Part shown: positions 35,602-43,141 of the stretch, piece after piece | Position numbering within the stretch: the stretch's first letter is position 1 | How the letters are laid out: each line of letters opens with the position of its first letter | NCBI GenBank assembly: GCA_046538735.1 | Contig: JBKHII010000014.1 | Location: 1-64,000, forward strand | DNA length: 64,000 nt | Source of the DNA: SLST01 sp046538735 | Lineage (GTDB): Bacteria > Spirochaetota > Spirochaetia > DSM-27196 > SLST01 | Direction: 5' to 3' | The notes under the pieces: generated by a model | Told to the model about the DNA's origin: nothing | Database searches by the model: none | The model's input: only the letters and a program-made list of their open reading frames with translations | Made by a program: the position numbers and the translations under genes

Positions 35602-36592
35602 TAACGTATCCAAGGTATACAAGGTCGGCGCCCTCGGCGGCAGGCGACTCGAGGCGGTCAGCCGCGTCTCCTTCGAGATCCCGGACGGACAGGTCGTCTC
35701 GCTCATCGGCGAGAGCGGAAGCGGCAAGAGCACGATCGGCAAGATGATGCTCGGGATCACTCCGATCACGAGCGGCACGATCAGCATCGACGGCGAGGAC
35801 ATCACCGAGCTGCTCCACCGAGACAAGCGGGAGTACTATCGTCGCGTGCAAGGCGTCTTCCAGGACCCGTTCAGCTCGTACAATCCGATTTTCAAAGCCG
35901 ACCGAGTCTTCCGCATCATTCGTGAGGAGTTCTATCCGAACGTCAAGGAGGCGGAGTGGAAGGCAAAGGTCCACGATGCGGTTCGAGCCGTGGGGCTCAA
36001 TCCCGCTCACGTGCTGAACAAGTATCCGCACCAGCTGAGCGGCGGACAGCTGCAGCGCTTTCTGATCGCTCGCGCGCTTCTTCTGGACATCAAGTTCCTC
36101 GTTGCGGACGAGATCATCAGCATGCTGGACGCGTCGACCCGCATTGACGTACTCAACCTCCTCGCAGAGGTGAAGAAACGCGGACTCTCGATCCTCTTCA
36201 TCACGCACGACCTCTCGCTCGCGAACTACATCTCCGAGCGCGCAATCATCCTCTACCGCGGACGCATCGCCGAGTACGGTCTCACGGAGAAGATCTTCGG
36301 CAATCCGCTTCATCCCTATACGAGGATGCTGCTCGAGTCGGTGCCTCGCCTGGACCAGGAGTGGAAGACGGAGGAGATCTCGCTCGAGACGAAACCGGAG
36401 ATCGAGCGGCACGCAGGCTGCGTCTACTACGATCGGTGCCCTGTCTCGGATGTCGCGATCGGGTGCACGGCCGAGGAGCCGCCCCTTGTTGAGGTCGAGC
36501 CGGACCACTGGGTCTCGTGCTACCACTACACCGGGTCGGAGGCGACGGAATCCGGACCGGAGAAGCTCCAGACGAGCGGCGTGGGCGAGTAG
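35588..36592 (+). CDS. ABC transporter ATP-binding protein, DppF/OppF type
   Basis: A 334-residue ATPase, partner of the preceding one. Walker A GESGSGKSTI, signature QLSGGQLQRF, Walker B FLVADEIISMLD and switch LFITHDLSLA are present; the C-terminal Cys-bearing extension (CVYYDRCP, later WVSCYHY) is also there. In Walker B the second position before the signature D-loop reads IISMLD instead of the usual PTSALD, a common change in this subfamily. It is the last gene of the operon; 88 bases separate it from a MocR-type regulator. Confidence 0.92.
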   Translation: MVKVDNVSKVYKVGALGGRRLEAVSRVSFEIPDGQVVSLIGESGSGKSTIGKMMLGITPITSGTISIDGEDITELLHRDKREYYRRVQGVFQDPFSSYNPIFKADRVFRIIREEFYPNVKEAEWKAKVHDAVRAVGLNPAHVLNKYPHQLSGGQLQRFLIARALLLDIKFLVADEIISMLDASTRIDVLNLLAEVKKRGLSILFITHDLSLANYISERAIILYRGRIAEYGLTEKIFGNPLHPYTRMLLESVPRLDQEWKTEEISLETKPEIERHAGCVYYDRCPVSDVAIGCTAEEPPLVEVEPDHWVSCYHYTGSEATESGPEKLQTSGVGE

Positions 36593-36680
36593 GCATCGAT
36601 CCGGCGCGCGGGTGGGGCTGTCCGGACCGTGCTCCCGCCCCCCGCGAAACGTGGGATTGTGCCGATCATAGTCCGACGCT

Positions 36681-38144
36681 ATGCTCTACGGGCGTATGCG
36701 TATTCCGCTCGATCGTGCGAGCGCGACGCCGCTCTATCGGCAGATCGTCTCGTGGTTGCGCCGCAACATAGAGTCGGGCTCGCTCGCTCCGGAGACCAAG
36801 CTTCCCGCGAGCCGCGCGCTCGCCGACCTGCTCGGCGTGAGCCGCATTACGGTGAAGAACGCGTACGCCGTGCTCGAAGTCGACGGCTTCATCGTCAGCC
36901 GCGAGGGCAGCGGAACCTACGTGGCGCGTCCGCTTCTCGATCTCGACCACGATCCCCGCGCTCCCGAGCCGGCGTGGCCACCCTGGCAGCAATCTGCCGT
37001 TGCCGACGTGCAGTCGGAATCTCCGCGCATGCCGGCGCACGGGCGCGCGGACACGATCTCATTCACCGGCGTCGCCGACCCGCGGCTCTTTCCCCTCGCG
37101 GAGTTCGCCAACACGCTTCGTGACGTCCTGAGACGCCGCGGTACCGAGGCGCTCGGATACGGGTCCTTCGGTCGAGGGTTCGCGCCGCTCCGCGAGACGA
37201 TCGTCCACATACTTGCGAGTCAGGGGATTCGGGCGGACATGCGGGACGTACTCGTGACGGCCGGGTCGCAGCAAGCGCTCTCGCTCGTCTGCGGCGCGTT
37301 GTTGCGCCCCGGTGACGTTGTGGTCGTGGAGGAGCCAACGTACAACAACGCGCTCGGTCTGTTCCGGACGTTGGGGCTTCGAGTCGTCTCCGTCCCGTTG
37401 GACTCGGACGGCGTGAGGACCGATCTGTTGGAGACGGTACTCAGGCGCGACCATCCCAGTCTGATATACACGATCCCGAACTTTCAGAACCCGAGCGGCG
37501 CGACCCTGAGCGGCGACCGGCGACGCGAGCTGCTCTCGCTCGCAGAGCGGTACAACGTTCCGATCGTGGAAGACGACTACGCGGGCGATCTCCGTTTCGA
37601 GGGACGGACACAACCGGCCATCAAGGCGCTCGATCCCGGCGGCAGAGTGATCTACCTGGGAACCTTCTCCAAGATGCTCATGCCGGGACTCCGCGTGGGC
37701 TATCTCATCGTGGAGGGACCGGTGATGGAGAAGCTCGTCCGTAGGAAGGAGGTGACCGAGCTGACCACGTCTCCCTTGATGGAGCGGGCCGTGAACGAGT
37801 TCGTGACGGTCGGGCGGTACCAGGCTCACCTTCGCCGCACGACGCGCCTCTACCGCAGGCGGAGAGACGCGATCCTGGAGGCGATCGCGGCTCATCTCCC
37901 CGCGTGTTCCGTGGAGCACGTCCCAAAGGGGGGCTTGTTTCTCTGGCTCCGGCTTCCGACCGGCCGCAGCGCGTCCGGACTCCTCCCGCGTGCGATCGAG
38001 CACGGCGTGGAGTTCGCGCCCGGGACGCGGTTCTTCGCGGACCCGAGGCACGGCGAGCCGTTCGTGAGGCTCAATCTCGCCGTCTGCACCCCTGAGGAGG
38101 CGGAAGAAGGCGTTTACCGGTTCGCGACGGCGCTCCGCTCATGA
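36681..38144 (+). CDS. MocR/PdxR-type regulator (GntR helix-turn-helix plus aminotransferase fold)
   Basis: A 487-residue transcription factor. The N-terminal GntR-type winged helix is at residues about 10-78 (ATPLYRQIVSWLRRNIESG, LPASRALADLLGVSRITV, GFIVSREGSGTYVA). The rest is a type I aminotransferase-like domain with the pyridoxal phosphate Lys at about residue 331 in GTFSKMLMPGLRVGYL and the binding Asp region VEDDYAGDLRFEG. Such proteins sense pyridoxal phosphate or an amino acid adduct, often controlling vitamin B6 or gamma-aminobutyrate genes. No obvious target gene lies beside it. Two ATG starts (36681 and 36696) are possible; no ribosome binding site separates them. Confidence 0.9.
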   Translation: MLYGRMRIPLDRASATPLYRQIVSWLRRNIESGSLAPETKLPASRALADLLGVSRITVKNAYAVLEVDGFIVSREGSGTYVARPLLDLDHDPRAPEPAWPPWQQSAVADVQSESPRMPAHGRADTISFTGVADPRLFPLAEFANTLRDVLRRRGTEALGYGSFGRGFAPLRETIVHILASQGIRADMRDVLVTAGSQQALSLVCGALLRPGDVVVVEEPTYNNALGLFRTLGLRVVSVPLDSDGVRTDLLETVLRRDHPSLIYTIPNFQNPSGATLSGDRRRELLSLAERYNVPIVEDDYAGDLRFEGRTQPAIKALDPGGRVIYLGTFSKMLMPGLRVGYLIVEGPVMEKLVRRKEVTELTTSPLMERAVNEFVTVGRYQAHLRRTTRLYRRRRDAILEAIAAHLPACSVEHVPKGGLFLWLRLPTGRSASGLLPRAIEHGVEFAPGTRFFADPRHGEPFVRLNLAVCTPEEAEEGVYRFATALRS

Positions 38145-38195
38145 TATGCTGACCACCCACGACGGGCCACGCGTCCGTGGTGCGAAGGAGAAGGT

Positions 38196-38654
38196 ATGAA
38201 ACACACGATAGCGGCCGGCGTTCTGATTGCGCTCCTGGTTGCACTTGCCGGCTGCGGCGGGGACTCTGCGGTCACGACCGACGAAGCGAAAGAGGCCTTC
38301 GCGGTGAGCTATGCGTCCGTCCTGGTCGTCTCGCTCGGCACCGCATTCGGCGAGGAGATCGACGGGGTAAGCCTGAACGAGGAGACCGGGGAGTTGACCC
38401 TGGATGGGTTTGATCTCGGCGAGTACGTGGACGTCGGCGAGGAAGAGCTCACATACGAGACCATATCGGGGTCCGTCGTGAGCGGCGCGAGTTCGGTCGC
38501 GGCAAACCTCACGCTCGAGGGAGGCCCGGTCACCGCGATCGAGTTCGAGCTCGGACCCGAGGAGTTCCAGGCCACCGAGGGGTTCACGACGACGCTCGTC
38601 GTAAACGGCGAAGAGATCGAGCTCGAGATCACCGGAGAAGACCTGGGAGGCTGA
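38196..38654 (+). CDS. Small putative lipoprotein, function unknown
   Basis: A 152-residue protein with a lipoprotein signal MKHTIAAGVLIALLVALAGC (lipobox LAGC, Cys 20), so it should be lipid-anchored and face the periplasm or surface. The mature part is acidic and rich in beta-strand patterns (VSLNEETGELTLDGFDLGEYV, TLEGGPVTAIEFELG, TTLVVNGEEIELEITGED) with no recognisable domain. The ATG at 38196 follows AAGGAGAAGG. It converges on the hydrolase gene, with a hairpin between the two stops. Confidence 0.75.
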   Translation: MKHTIAAGVLIALLVALAGCGGDSAVTTDEAKEAFAVSYASVLVVSLGTAFGEEIDGVSLNEETGELTLDGFDLGEYVDVGEEELTYETISGSVVSGASSVAANLTLEGGPVTAIEFELGPEEFQATEGFTTTLVVNGEEIELEITGEDLGG

Positions 38655-38663
38655 CCCGCGGCT

Positions 38664-38687
38664 CGCTTCCTCCCAGGTGGGGAAGCG
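38664..38687. terminator. Candidate bidirectional hairpin between convergent genes
   Basis: CGCTTCC and GGAAGCG arms flank a partly paired TCCCAGGTGG centre. Outside them, CTGACC (38651-38656) and GGTCAG (38691-38696) could extend the stem. The position between two convergent stops fits a shared terminator. There is no strong T-tract on either side, so the call is tentative. Confidence 0.45.
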
Positions 38688-38692
38688 CCTGG

Positions 38693-39916
38693 TCAGTATT
38701 CCGAGCAATCCGAGGGGGCGGGTTCGCCCCCAGCGATCGCGTACATCCATTCGACCGCATCCGCGAACCCGACCTGTCGCGTGTCGTGGCGCGCACCCTC
38801 GTAGACGATGTACCGAACGGCACTCCCGGCGTCGCAGAGCCTCCCCACGAACTCGGTCTGCGATTCCAGGGAGACCACGGTATCCTCGGTTCCCTCGAGG
38901 ATGAGCGCGGGAATCCCGTGTCCGGAGAGACCCGAGCTGTTGATCTCCATGAGCCGAGCGATCCCGGGATAGTCTTCCCGCATCGTGCCGTTCAGGAGCG
39001 CGTCCGTGAACTCCGGCCGGTAGAGCGGTTCCGGTTCCCGCGGGTAGAAGCGCTGGACCGCCCCGATGCACATCGAGGTCACGTCGTGGGCGAGGCTATC
39101 GAGCCAGCGATCCGCGAGGACCAAGCTCGGGTCGAATCGGTCCTCGCCGTAGAATGTCGCGTACGAGTAGACAACCAGCGGGATCGAGACCGTGAACTCG
39201 CGGAAGAGATTGAAGATGTCCGTGCTCGGACCGTAGCCGATGATGCCGGCGAGCTCCACCTCCGGTGCGTACTCGTCGCGCAGGTCGGCGGTCGCGAACG
39301 CGGCGTGCCCGCCCTGCGAGTAGCCGGCGACGAAGGCACCCGGCGCGGGCTGCGCGAAGTAGTCGGTTCCGGCGATGTAGCTTCGCGCGGCACGGATCGC
39401 ATCGAGCATGACGCGACCCTCGGCCACCGAGATGAAGTACGGCTGTATCTCCCCCGTCACGCTGAAGTTCATGTAGTCGGGCATCACGCCGATCGTGCCC
39501 TGACCCGCGTGGGCCAGAACGTGAGTCCGGTACAGTCCCCATTCGATATCTACCAGATGCTCACGAGAGGGCCGGCACGCGTCCACCAGCCCCGTGGATC
39601 CCGTCCCGAAGACGTACATCGGGCGCTCGTCCGGTTCCGAGAGCCGCGGCACGAAGAGCTGCAGGAGCGAGGGCGTGGGGGTACCGTCCAGGTCGCTCGT
39701 CTCGTACTCGATGAGGAAGACGTCCACGTCGTAGCGCGCCCCCGGCGGTTCGCTGTTCTCGAAGAGCGCGACGGCGAGCGAGTCGATCTCCGCGGCCGGG
39801 ATGCTGCGGTCGAAGACGACGCTCGTGACGTCACCCGGAGCGGCGCTCAGGGCGGTCGAGGCGAGAAGCAAACAGACGGCAGCCGCGAGTATGCGTCGAT
39901 CCAAAAGACCTCCCAT
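38693..39916 (-). CDS. Secreted alpha/beta hydrolase (secretory lipase-like)
   Basis: A 407-residue exported hydrolase. A signal sequence RRILAAAVCLLLASTALSA is followed by an alpha/beta-hydrolase domain. The nucleophile Ser is in AGYSQGGHAAFA, the acid is likely the Asp in LEGTEDTVVSLE and the His is in YEGARHDTRQ, in the right order for a catalytic triad. The pattern resembles fungal-type secretory lipases (LIP family) and actinobacterial homologues. Cys pairs near residues 169 and 270-370 may form disulfides. I chose the ATG at 39916; an in-frame ATG at 39949 would add 11 residues before the signal. Substrate unknown. Confidence 0.8.
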   Translation of the reverse strand: MGGLLDRRILAAAVCLLLASTALSAAPGDVTSVVFDRSIPAAEIDSLAVALFENSEPPGARYDVDVFLIEYETSDLDGTPTPSLLQLFVPRLSEPDERPMYVFGTGSTGLVDACRPSREHLVDIEWGLYRTHVLAHAGQGTIGVMPDYMNFSVTGEIQPYFISVAEGRVMLDAIRAARSYIAGTDYFAQPAPGAFVAGYSQGGHAAFATADLRDEYAPEVELAGIIGYGPSTDIFNLFREFTVSIPLVVYSYATFYGEDRFDPSLVLADRWLDSLAHDVTSMCIGAVQRFYPREPEPLYRPEFTDALLNGTMREDYPGIARLMEINSSGLSGHGIPALILEGTEDTVVSLESQTEFVGRLCDAGSAVRYIVYEGARHDTRQVGFADAVEWMYAIAGGEPAPSDCSEY

Positions 39917-40017
39917 CTCAAGAACGCCCCGTTGCCCGGTCCGGACCATAACCCGTTTCGGCTATTCATGATGCGTCGCGCCCCGGGCATCTTCTGCAAT
40001 GGATCGTGGGAGGCACG

Positions 40018-40668
40018 ATGAGGAGATCAACTACGAAGTGGAGGACGCCGAGTCTCGTTGCAGCACTGATGCTCGCGATCGCCTCGGCTGCAGCCGGGCA
40101 AGAGGGGAACCTCTACGGATCCGGCGCCCCGGAGGACGCCGGGTTCGTCAGAATCGTCAACGCCGCCTCCGGGGCACCGCCGCCGGAGACGACGGTGGGG
40201 AACGTCGGCTTCGGACCGCTCGAGTTTGCGGCCGCCTCGCCGTACCGGCCCGTCGGTCCGGGCATCTACACCGTTCGCCTGGGCGGTGGGACGGCGGAGC
40301 TGATCGTCTCGACCGGCGCGTACTACACGATCGCCCTCCACCGCGACGGAGTCGTCGTCTTCGAGGATCCGGAGCACACCGACCCGACCGAGGCGCAGCT
40401 CTTCTTCTACAACTTGGCGAGCGGGGCTCCCGTGCGGCTCGCGACCTCCGACGGGACCGAGGTCGTGGAATCGGTCGATTCGCTCGAGTCCGCGGTCGTC
40501 ACGGTGAATCCCGTGCCGGTGGAGCTTGCCGTGTTCGGCGACGACGGGCGGCTCGCGGATGTTGGCGATCCCGGGCTCGAGCGAGGCGAGTCGTTCAGCG
40601 TCTTCGCCGTGTCCGCGGACGACGAGGTGCGTCCCTTCGTCGTGCGAGCGGAGGTCGCGGCGGAGTAG
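40018..40668 (+). CDS. algF: AlgF-like periplasmic polysaccharide O-acetylation protein
   Basis: A 216-residue exported protein. The signal (PSLVAALMLAIASAAAGQ) is followed by NLYGSGAPEDAGFVRIVNA, which matches the start of mature AlgF (LYGPQAPKGSAFVR). The middle has PVGPGIYTVRLG and YYTIALHRDG, and the rest follows AlgF order (FFYNLASGAPVRLATSDG, VNPVPVELAVFGDDGRLADV). In alginate producers AlgF takes part in acetyl transfer with AlgI and AlgJ. Neither is in this window, so this is an orphan copy. The ATG at 40018 has a GGAGGC ribosome binding site. A looser DUF4397-type assignment is the alternative. Confidence 0.75.
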   Translation: MRRSTTKWRTPSLVAALMLAIASAAAGQEGNLYGSGAPEDAGFVRIVNAASGAPPPETTVGNVGFGPLEFAAASPYRPVGPGIYTVRLGGGTAELIVSTGAYYTIALHRDGVVVFEDPEHTDPTEAQLFFYNLASGAPVRLATSDGTEVVESVDSLESAVVTVNPVPVELAVFGDDGRLADVGDPGLERGESFSVFAVSADDEVRPFVVRAEVAAE

Positions 40669-40955
40669 CGAGTGGTCGTCAGCGCGACCGTATTCGTCTT
40701 CGCGTTTCTCCGGTGTTCCTCGCAGCCTACATCTCGCTCTTCCTGCGGCCGATTGCCGGTCCGATCCTCCGGTACGAGAACACGGAGGGCCGGGTCGCGT
40801 GCCGGCCTCACACGCCGGGGGGGGTGCTTGACGGTCCGGGCCGCCCGCCGGTTTCGCCTGCGCTCCCTGCGCGACCGGGCAAGAGCGATCCGCCGCCTGA
40901 TGTCCGCCACCTGTTGCTCGTTGATCCTGATGAGCAAGCTTCCGTAGTTCGTCAT
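40407..40955 (-). CDS. Small basic ORF with strong ribosome binding site (uncertain)
   Basis: An ORF of up to 182 codons starting at an ATG (40955) preceded by AGAGGAGGAG, one of the best ribosome binding sites in the window. The first 40 residues (TNYGSLLIRINEQQVADIRRR, then a run of Arg) look like a real amphipathic basic protein. Beyond residue 60 the frame becomes Ser/Thr/Ala/Arg-rich and runs 262 bases antisense through the AlgF gene, so the true product is probably shorter, ended by a frameshift or a mutation relative to an ancestor. I do not recognise a family. Roughly 40676-40955 is the only part I would trust. Confidence 0.4.
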   Translation of the reverse strand: MTNYGSLLIRINEQQVADIRRRIALARSRRERRRNRRAARTVKHPPRRVRPARDPALRVLVPEDRTGNRPQEERDVGCEEHRRNAKTNTVALTTTRYSAATSARTTKGRTSSSADTAKTLNDSPRSSPGSPTSASRPSSPNTASSTGTGFTVTTADSSESTDSTTSVPSEVASRTGAPLAKL

Positions 40956-41058
40956 GGGTCTCTCCTCCTCTGGTGATGGAAGAGTAGCCACGAAGCGGAC
41001 CTGTCGGTAGATCCGGAAGCAGTGGTTTTCTAGAGACCCACTTCTCCGCTAGAAGTGG
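40955..41058 (-). promoter_or_regulatory. Structured 5' leader with alternative hairpins ahead of the small basic ORF
   Basis: On the minus strand, TGGGTCTCT (41040-41032) pairs perfectly with AGAGACCCA (40963-40955), which lies between the GGAGG and the ATG of the small ORF. Inside the enclosed 68 bases are further nested arms (CCAC/GTGG, CGGA/TCCG). Upstream, CCACTTCT-AGCGG-AGAAGTGG (41058-41038) forms an 8-bp hairpin over the stop codon of the preceding gene and shares its last three bases (TGG) with the long-range stem, so the two stems exclude each other. This is the arrangement of a translation-control leader; no known riboswitch class is recognised. Confidence 0.5.
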
Positions 41059-42221
41059 AATGTGAGCGTGATGCTCGAACGTCGGTCTCGTCCGACTTCG
41101 ACCACGGAGGAGTCGAAGAGGACGCCCAACTCGTTGCAGGAGCGGGTGAGGTCGGTGAGGTAGTAGAGTCCGAGGTCGCTGTCGATTGTTCCGTCCGCGG
41201 TGGACGAGAGAAACTTCTTGAGCGAGCTCTCCTTGGATGTCGTCTTTTTGTGCTCGTTGACCCGCTCCTTCGTCACTGCGTACTCCTCGCCGCGCGAGTA
41301 GACGGAGATGACGAGTCGAACGCGCTTGTCGAAGGATCCCCCCGAGGGTGCGAGGCGCCACGAGATAGCCTGCTGTTCTTCGCCCACGGCGACTTCGTTG
41401 CGGACCTGATCGAGCAGCGCCGGTTCGCGGATGAGCGTGTCGAAGGTCACGTCCGGCTTGTGGCTTCTCGCGTGGCGTAGCAGCATCGTGTTCTGCAGGT
41501 AGCCCACGAGTTCCACGATGATGAGCCCGATGTAGTCCACGATGGACGACTTCTGCAGGTATCTCCGGAGGAGCGACCGCGCTCCGGAAAGCACCTCGTC
41601 TTCGGCGGTCCCCGTACAGAGAGCGATCACGACGTACCATACGGCCGGATTCACGCGTCTGAGGAACGTCCGTGAGAGCTGGATCTTCTCGTTTCGATCG
41701 TCGGTTCCCAGACGCAGGTCGGTTTCCAACGCACGGAGCACCGGTCTGAGGATCGCGAGTGAGAGTCGCTGGAACTCCCTGGAGTGTCGCGCGAGAAAGC
41801 CGGACGCCTGCTTCTCGCCGATGCGGGTGTTCTCGTCGATGACGCTGTGCGGATTGTGGCGGTTCCAGTGTTTGACCGCCGCCGAACCGTAGACGAGCGC
41901 CTGGAACGCGCGGCTGAACTTGTCGTAGAGAATCGTGCGGACGACGGCGCCCGTCAGGTCGAGGATCTCGTGGCGCTTGCTGAAGAGGTCCGTCCCGGTC
42001 GTTTCGATGCCTGAGAGAATCCGCGAGCCGATCAGTCGATCGAGGAGCTCCGGTTCAAAGCGAGTGCCGCAGAAGCCGTACGAGTCGGTGTCGTCGGCCA
42101 TGCGCAGGTGCTGCAGTCTCTTCTTGTTTGCGCGGAACCGGGCTACGGCTTCATTCGTCAGGCTGATCTTGACCGGTAGCTCGTTGTGCGGTCGCCGATC
42201 GTCCTGGACCATGCCCGGCAT
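41049..42221 (-). CDS. Conserved-looking protein of the Rsb operon, possible degenerate ATPase domain
   Basis: A 390-residue cytoplasmic protein with no recognised family. The N-terminal 230 residues are mostly alpha-helical. The C-terminal part resembles a histidine-kinase-like ATPase fold: IGLIIVELVGYLQNTMLLRHA lies where an N-box would be, and DLGLYYLTDLTRSCNELGVLF with SSITLTFHF at the end resembles the G2 box and last strand. The key Asn and Gly residues are not evident, so it may be a non-catalytic scaffold or partner. It is last in the RsbU/STAS/RsbW-like operon. The ATG at 42221 has GAGGAG 5 bases upstream. Its stop codon is embedded in a hairpin. Confidence 0.7.
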   Translation of the reverse strand: MPGMVQDDRRPHNELPVKISLTNEAVARFRANKKRLQHLRMADDTDSYGFCGTRFEPELLDRLIGSRILSGIETTGTDLFSKRHEILDLTGAVVRTILYDKFSRAFQALVYGSAAVKHWNRHNPHSVIDENTRIGEKQASGFLARHSREFQRLSLAILRPVLRALETDLRLGTDDRNEKIQLSRTFLRRVNPAVWYVVIALCTGTAEDEVLSGARSLLRRYLQKSSIVDYIGLIIVELVGYLQNTMLLRHARSHKPDVTFDTLIREPALLDQVRNEVAVGEEQQAISWRLAPSGGSFDKRVRLVISVYSRGEEYAVTKERVNEHKKTTSKESSLKKFLSSTADGTIDSDLGLYYLTDLTRSCNELGVLFDSSVVEVGRDRRSSITLTFHF

Positions 42222-42230
42222 CGTCGCTCC

Positions 42231-42782
42231 TCAGGCGCTCAAGCTCACGCCGATCTGACGTCTCGGGAAGGTCTTCTTCACCCCCACGCAGTTCTTCTTG
42301 TTGTTGAAGACGATTCCACCGTCCCAGTACTCCACCGCGGCGAAGAGTGCGTTGCCGCCGTCGTTGAAGTCGCTCTGTTCGGTCTGCCACGAGATGTATT
42401 TGTCCATCTCCTCGAAGTCCTGCTCCACGAAACACCTCGTGCGTTGCTTCAGGAACTCGTTCCACTCCTCGAGCCGCTCGAAGCCTTCTCCTTCGTCCTG
42501 AACGACCACCCGCGCCGAGTAGTCTTCGAAGGAGTACCATACCTTCACCTTCTTCTCGCGCTGGTTCTTGTTGCCGTGCTTGATCGCGTTCTTGATCAGC
42601 TCGCTGATCTGCTGTTCGAGCAGGTTGATCTCCCGGAACTCGGGAGGAGCCTTCTGGATCACGAGCAACGTGAAGTACCGCGTCTGACGGAAGTCGCTTG
42701 GAAACTCCTTGTAGAACATGCCGTGCGTGTCGAGCAGGGGCGAATTGCTGTCTATGCCGATAATCCGGGTCTCGTCCATCAT
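42231..42782 (-). CDS. Anti-sigma-factor-like ATP-binding kinase (RsbW/HATPase type)
   Basis: A 183-residue protein of the GHKL ATPase fold. The N-box is ELIKNAIKHGN, the G1 box is VVVQDEGEGF and the G2 region is DGGNALFAAVEYWDGG. Such small kinases bind either a sigma factor or another target and phosphorylate a STAS-domain antagonist. The STAS gene is directly upstream with a TAATG overlap, and AGGAG precedes the start. Compared with RsbW the protein is about 30 residues longer, with an insertion (residues about 105-140) between G1 and G2 that could form a different partner surface. Confidence 0.88.
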   Translation of the reverse strand: MMDETRIIGIDSNSPLLDTHGMFYKEFPSDFRQTRYFTLLVIQKAPPEFREINLLEQQISELIKNAIKHGNKNQREKKVKVWYSFEDYSARVVVQDEGEGFERLEEWNEFLKQRTRCFVEQDFEEMDKYISWQTEQSDFNDGGNALFAAVEYWDGGIVFNNKKNCVGVKKTFPRRQIGVSLSA

Positions 42783-43141
42783 TATGCTCCTGGCTGGATG
42801 ATTTGGTCGATGGCTTCCTGGCTGCTGCCGGCGATCGGCAGGTAGCCGATCAGCTTCGTCAGCTCGATGACGCGCAGCACCGGGCCGTGGGGGTTCGAGA
42901 GCCTGAAGGGCATCTGCGCCTTCTTGCAGATCGAGTTCGCGAAGATCAGCGTTCCGACTCCGCTCGAGTCGATGTACTGGGTCGACGTGAGATCGAGTAC
43001 GAGCCCACGCGTTCCGTTCGCGATCGACTTCTGGATCAACTCCTTCAGCCGGAACGCGTGGTAGACGTCCAACTCGCCGATGACTTCCACGACGGATACA
43101 CCGTCAATCGATTGCTCTCTGAGTTCAAGCGTGTCTGCCAT
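42782..43141 (-). CDS. STAS-domain anti-anti-sigma factor (RsbV/SpoIIAA type)
   Basis: A 119-residue STAS protein. The family pattern is clear: DGVSVVEVIGELDVYHAFRLKELIQKSI, then GLVLDLTSTQYIDSSGVGTLI, with the phosphorylatable Ser in YIDSSGVG and IFANSICKKAQMPFRLSNPHG after it. In partner switching the unphosphorylated form binds the ATPase and frees its target. The ATG at 43141 is chosen as the usual N-terminus; another in-frame ATG lies 5 codons upstream (43156). It overlaps the RsbU stop by 17 bases. Confidence 0.9.
   Translation of the reverse strand: MADTLELREQSIDGVSVVEVIGELDVYHAFRLKELIQKSIANGTRGLVLDLTSTQYIDSSGVGTLIFANSICKKAQMPFRLSNPHGPVLRVIELTKLIGYLPIAGSSQEAIDQIIQPGA

Noticed and set aside
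33652..35826. 724-codon reverse ORF opposite the ABC importer genes
   Set aside because: Spans several well-supported forward genes, is low-complexity (Arg, Asp, Glu, His) and matches no family.
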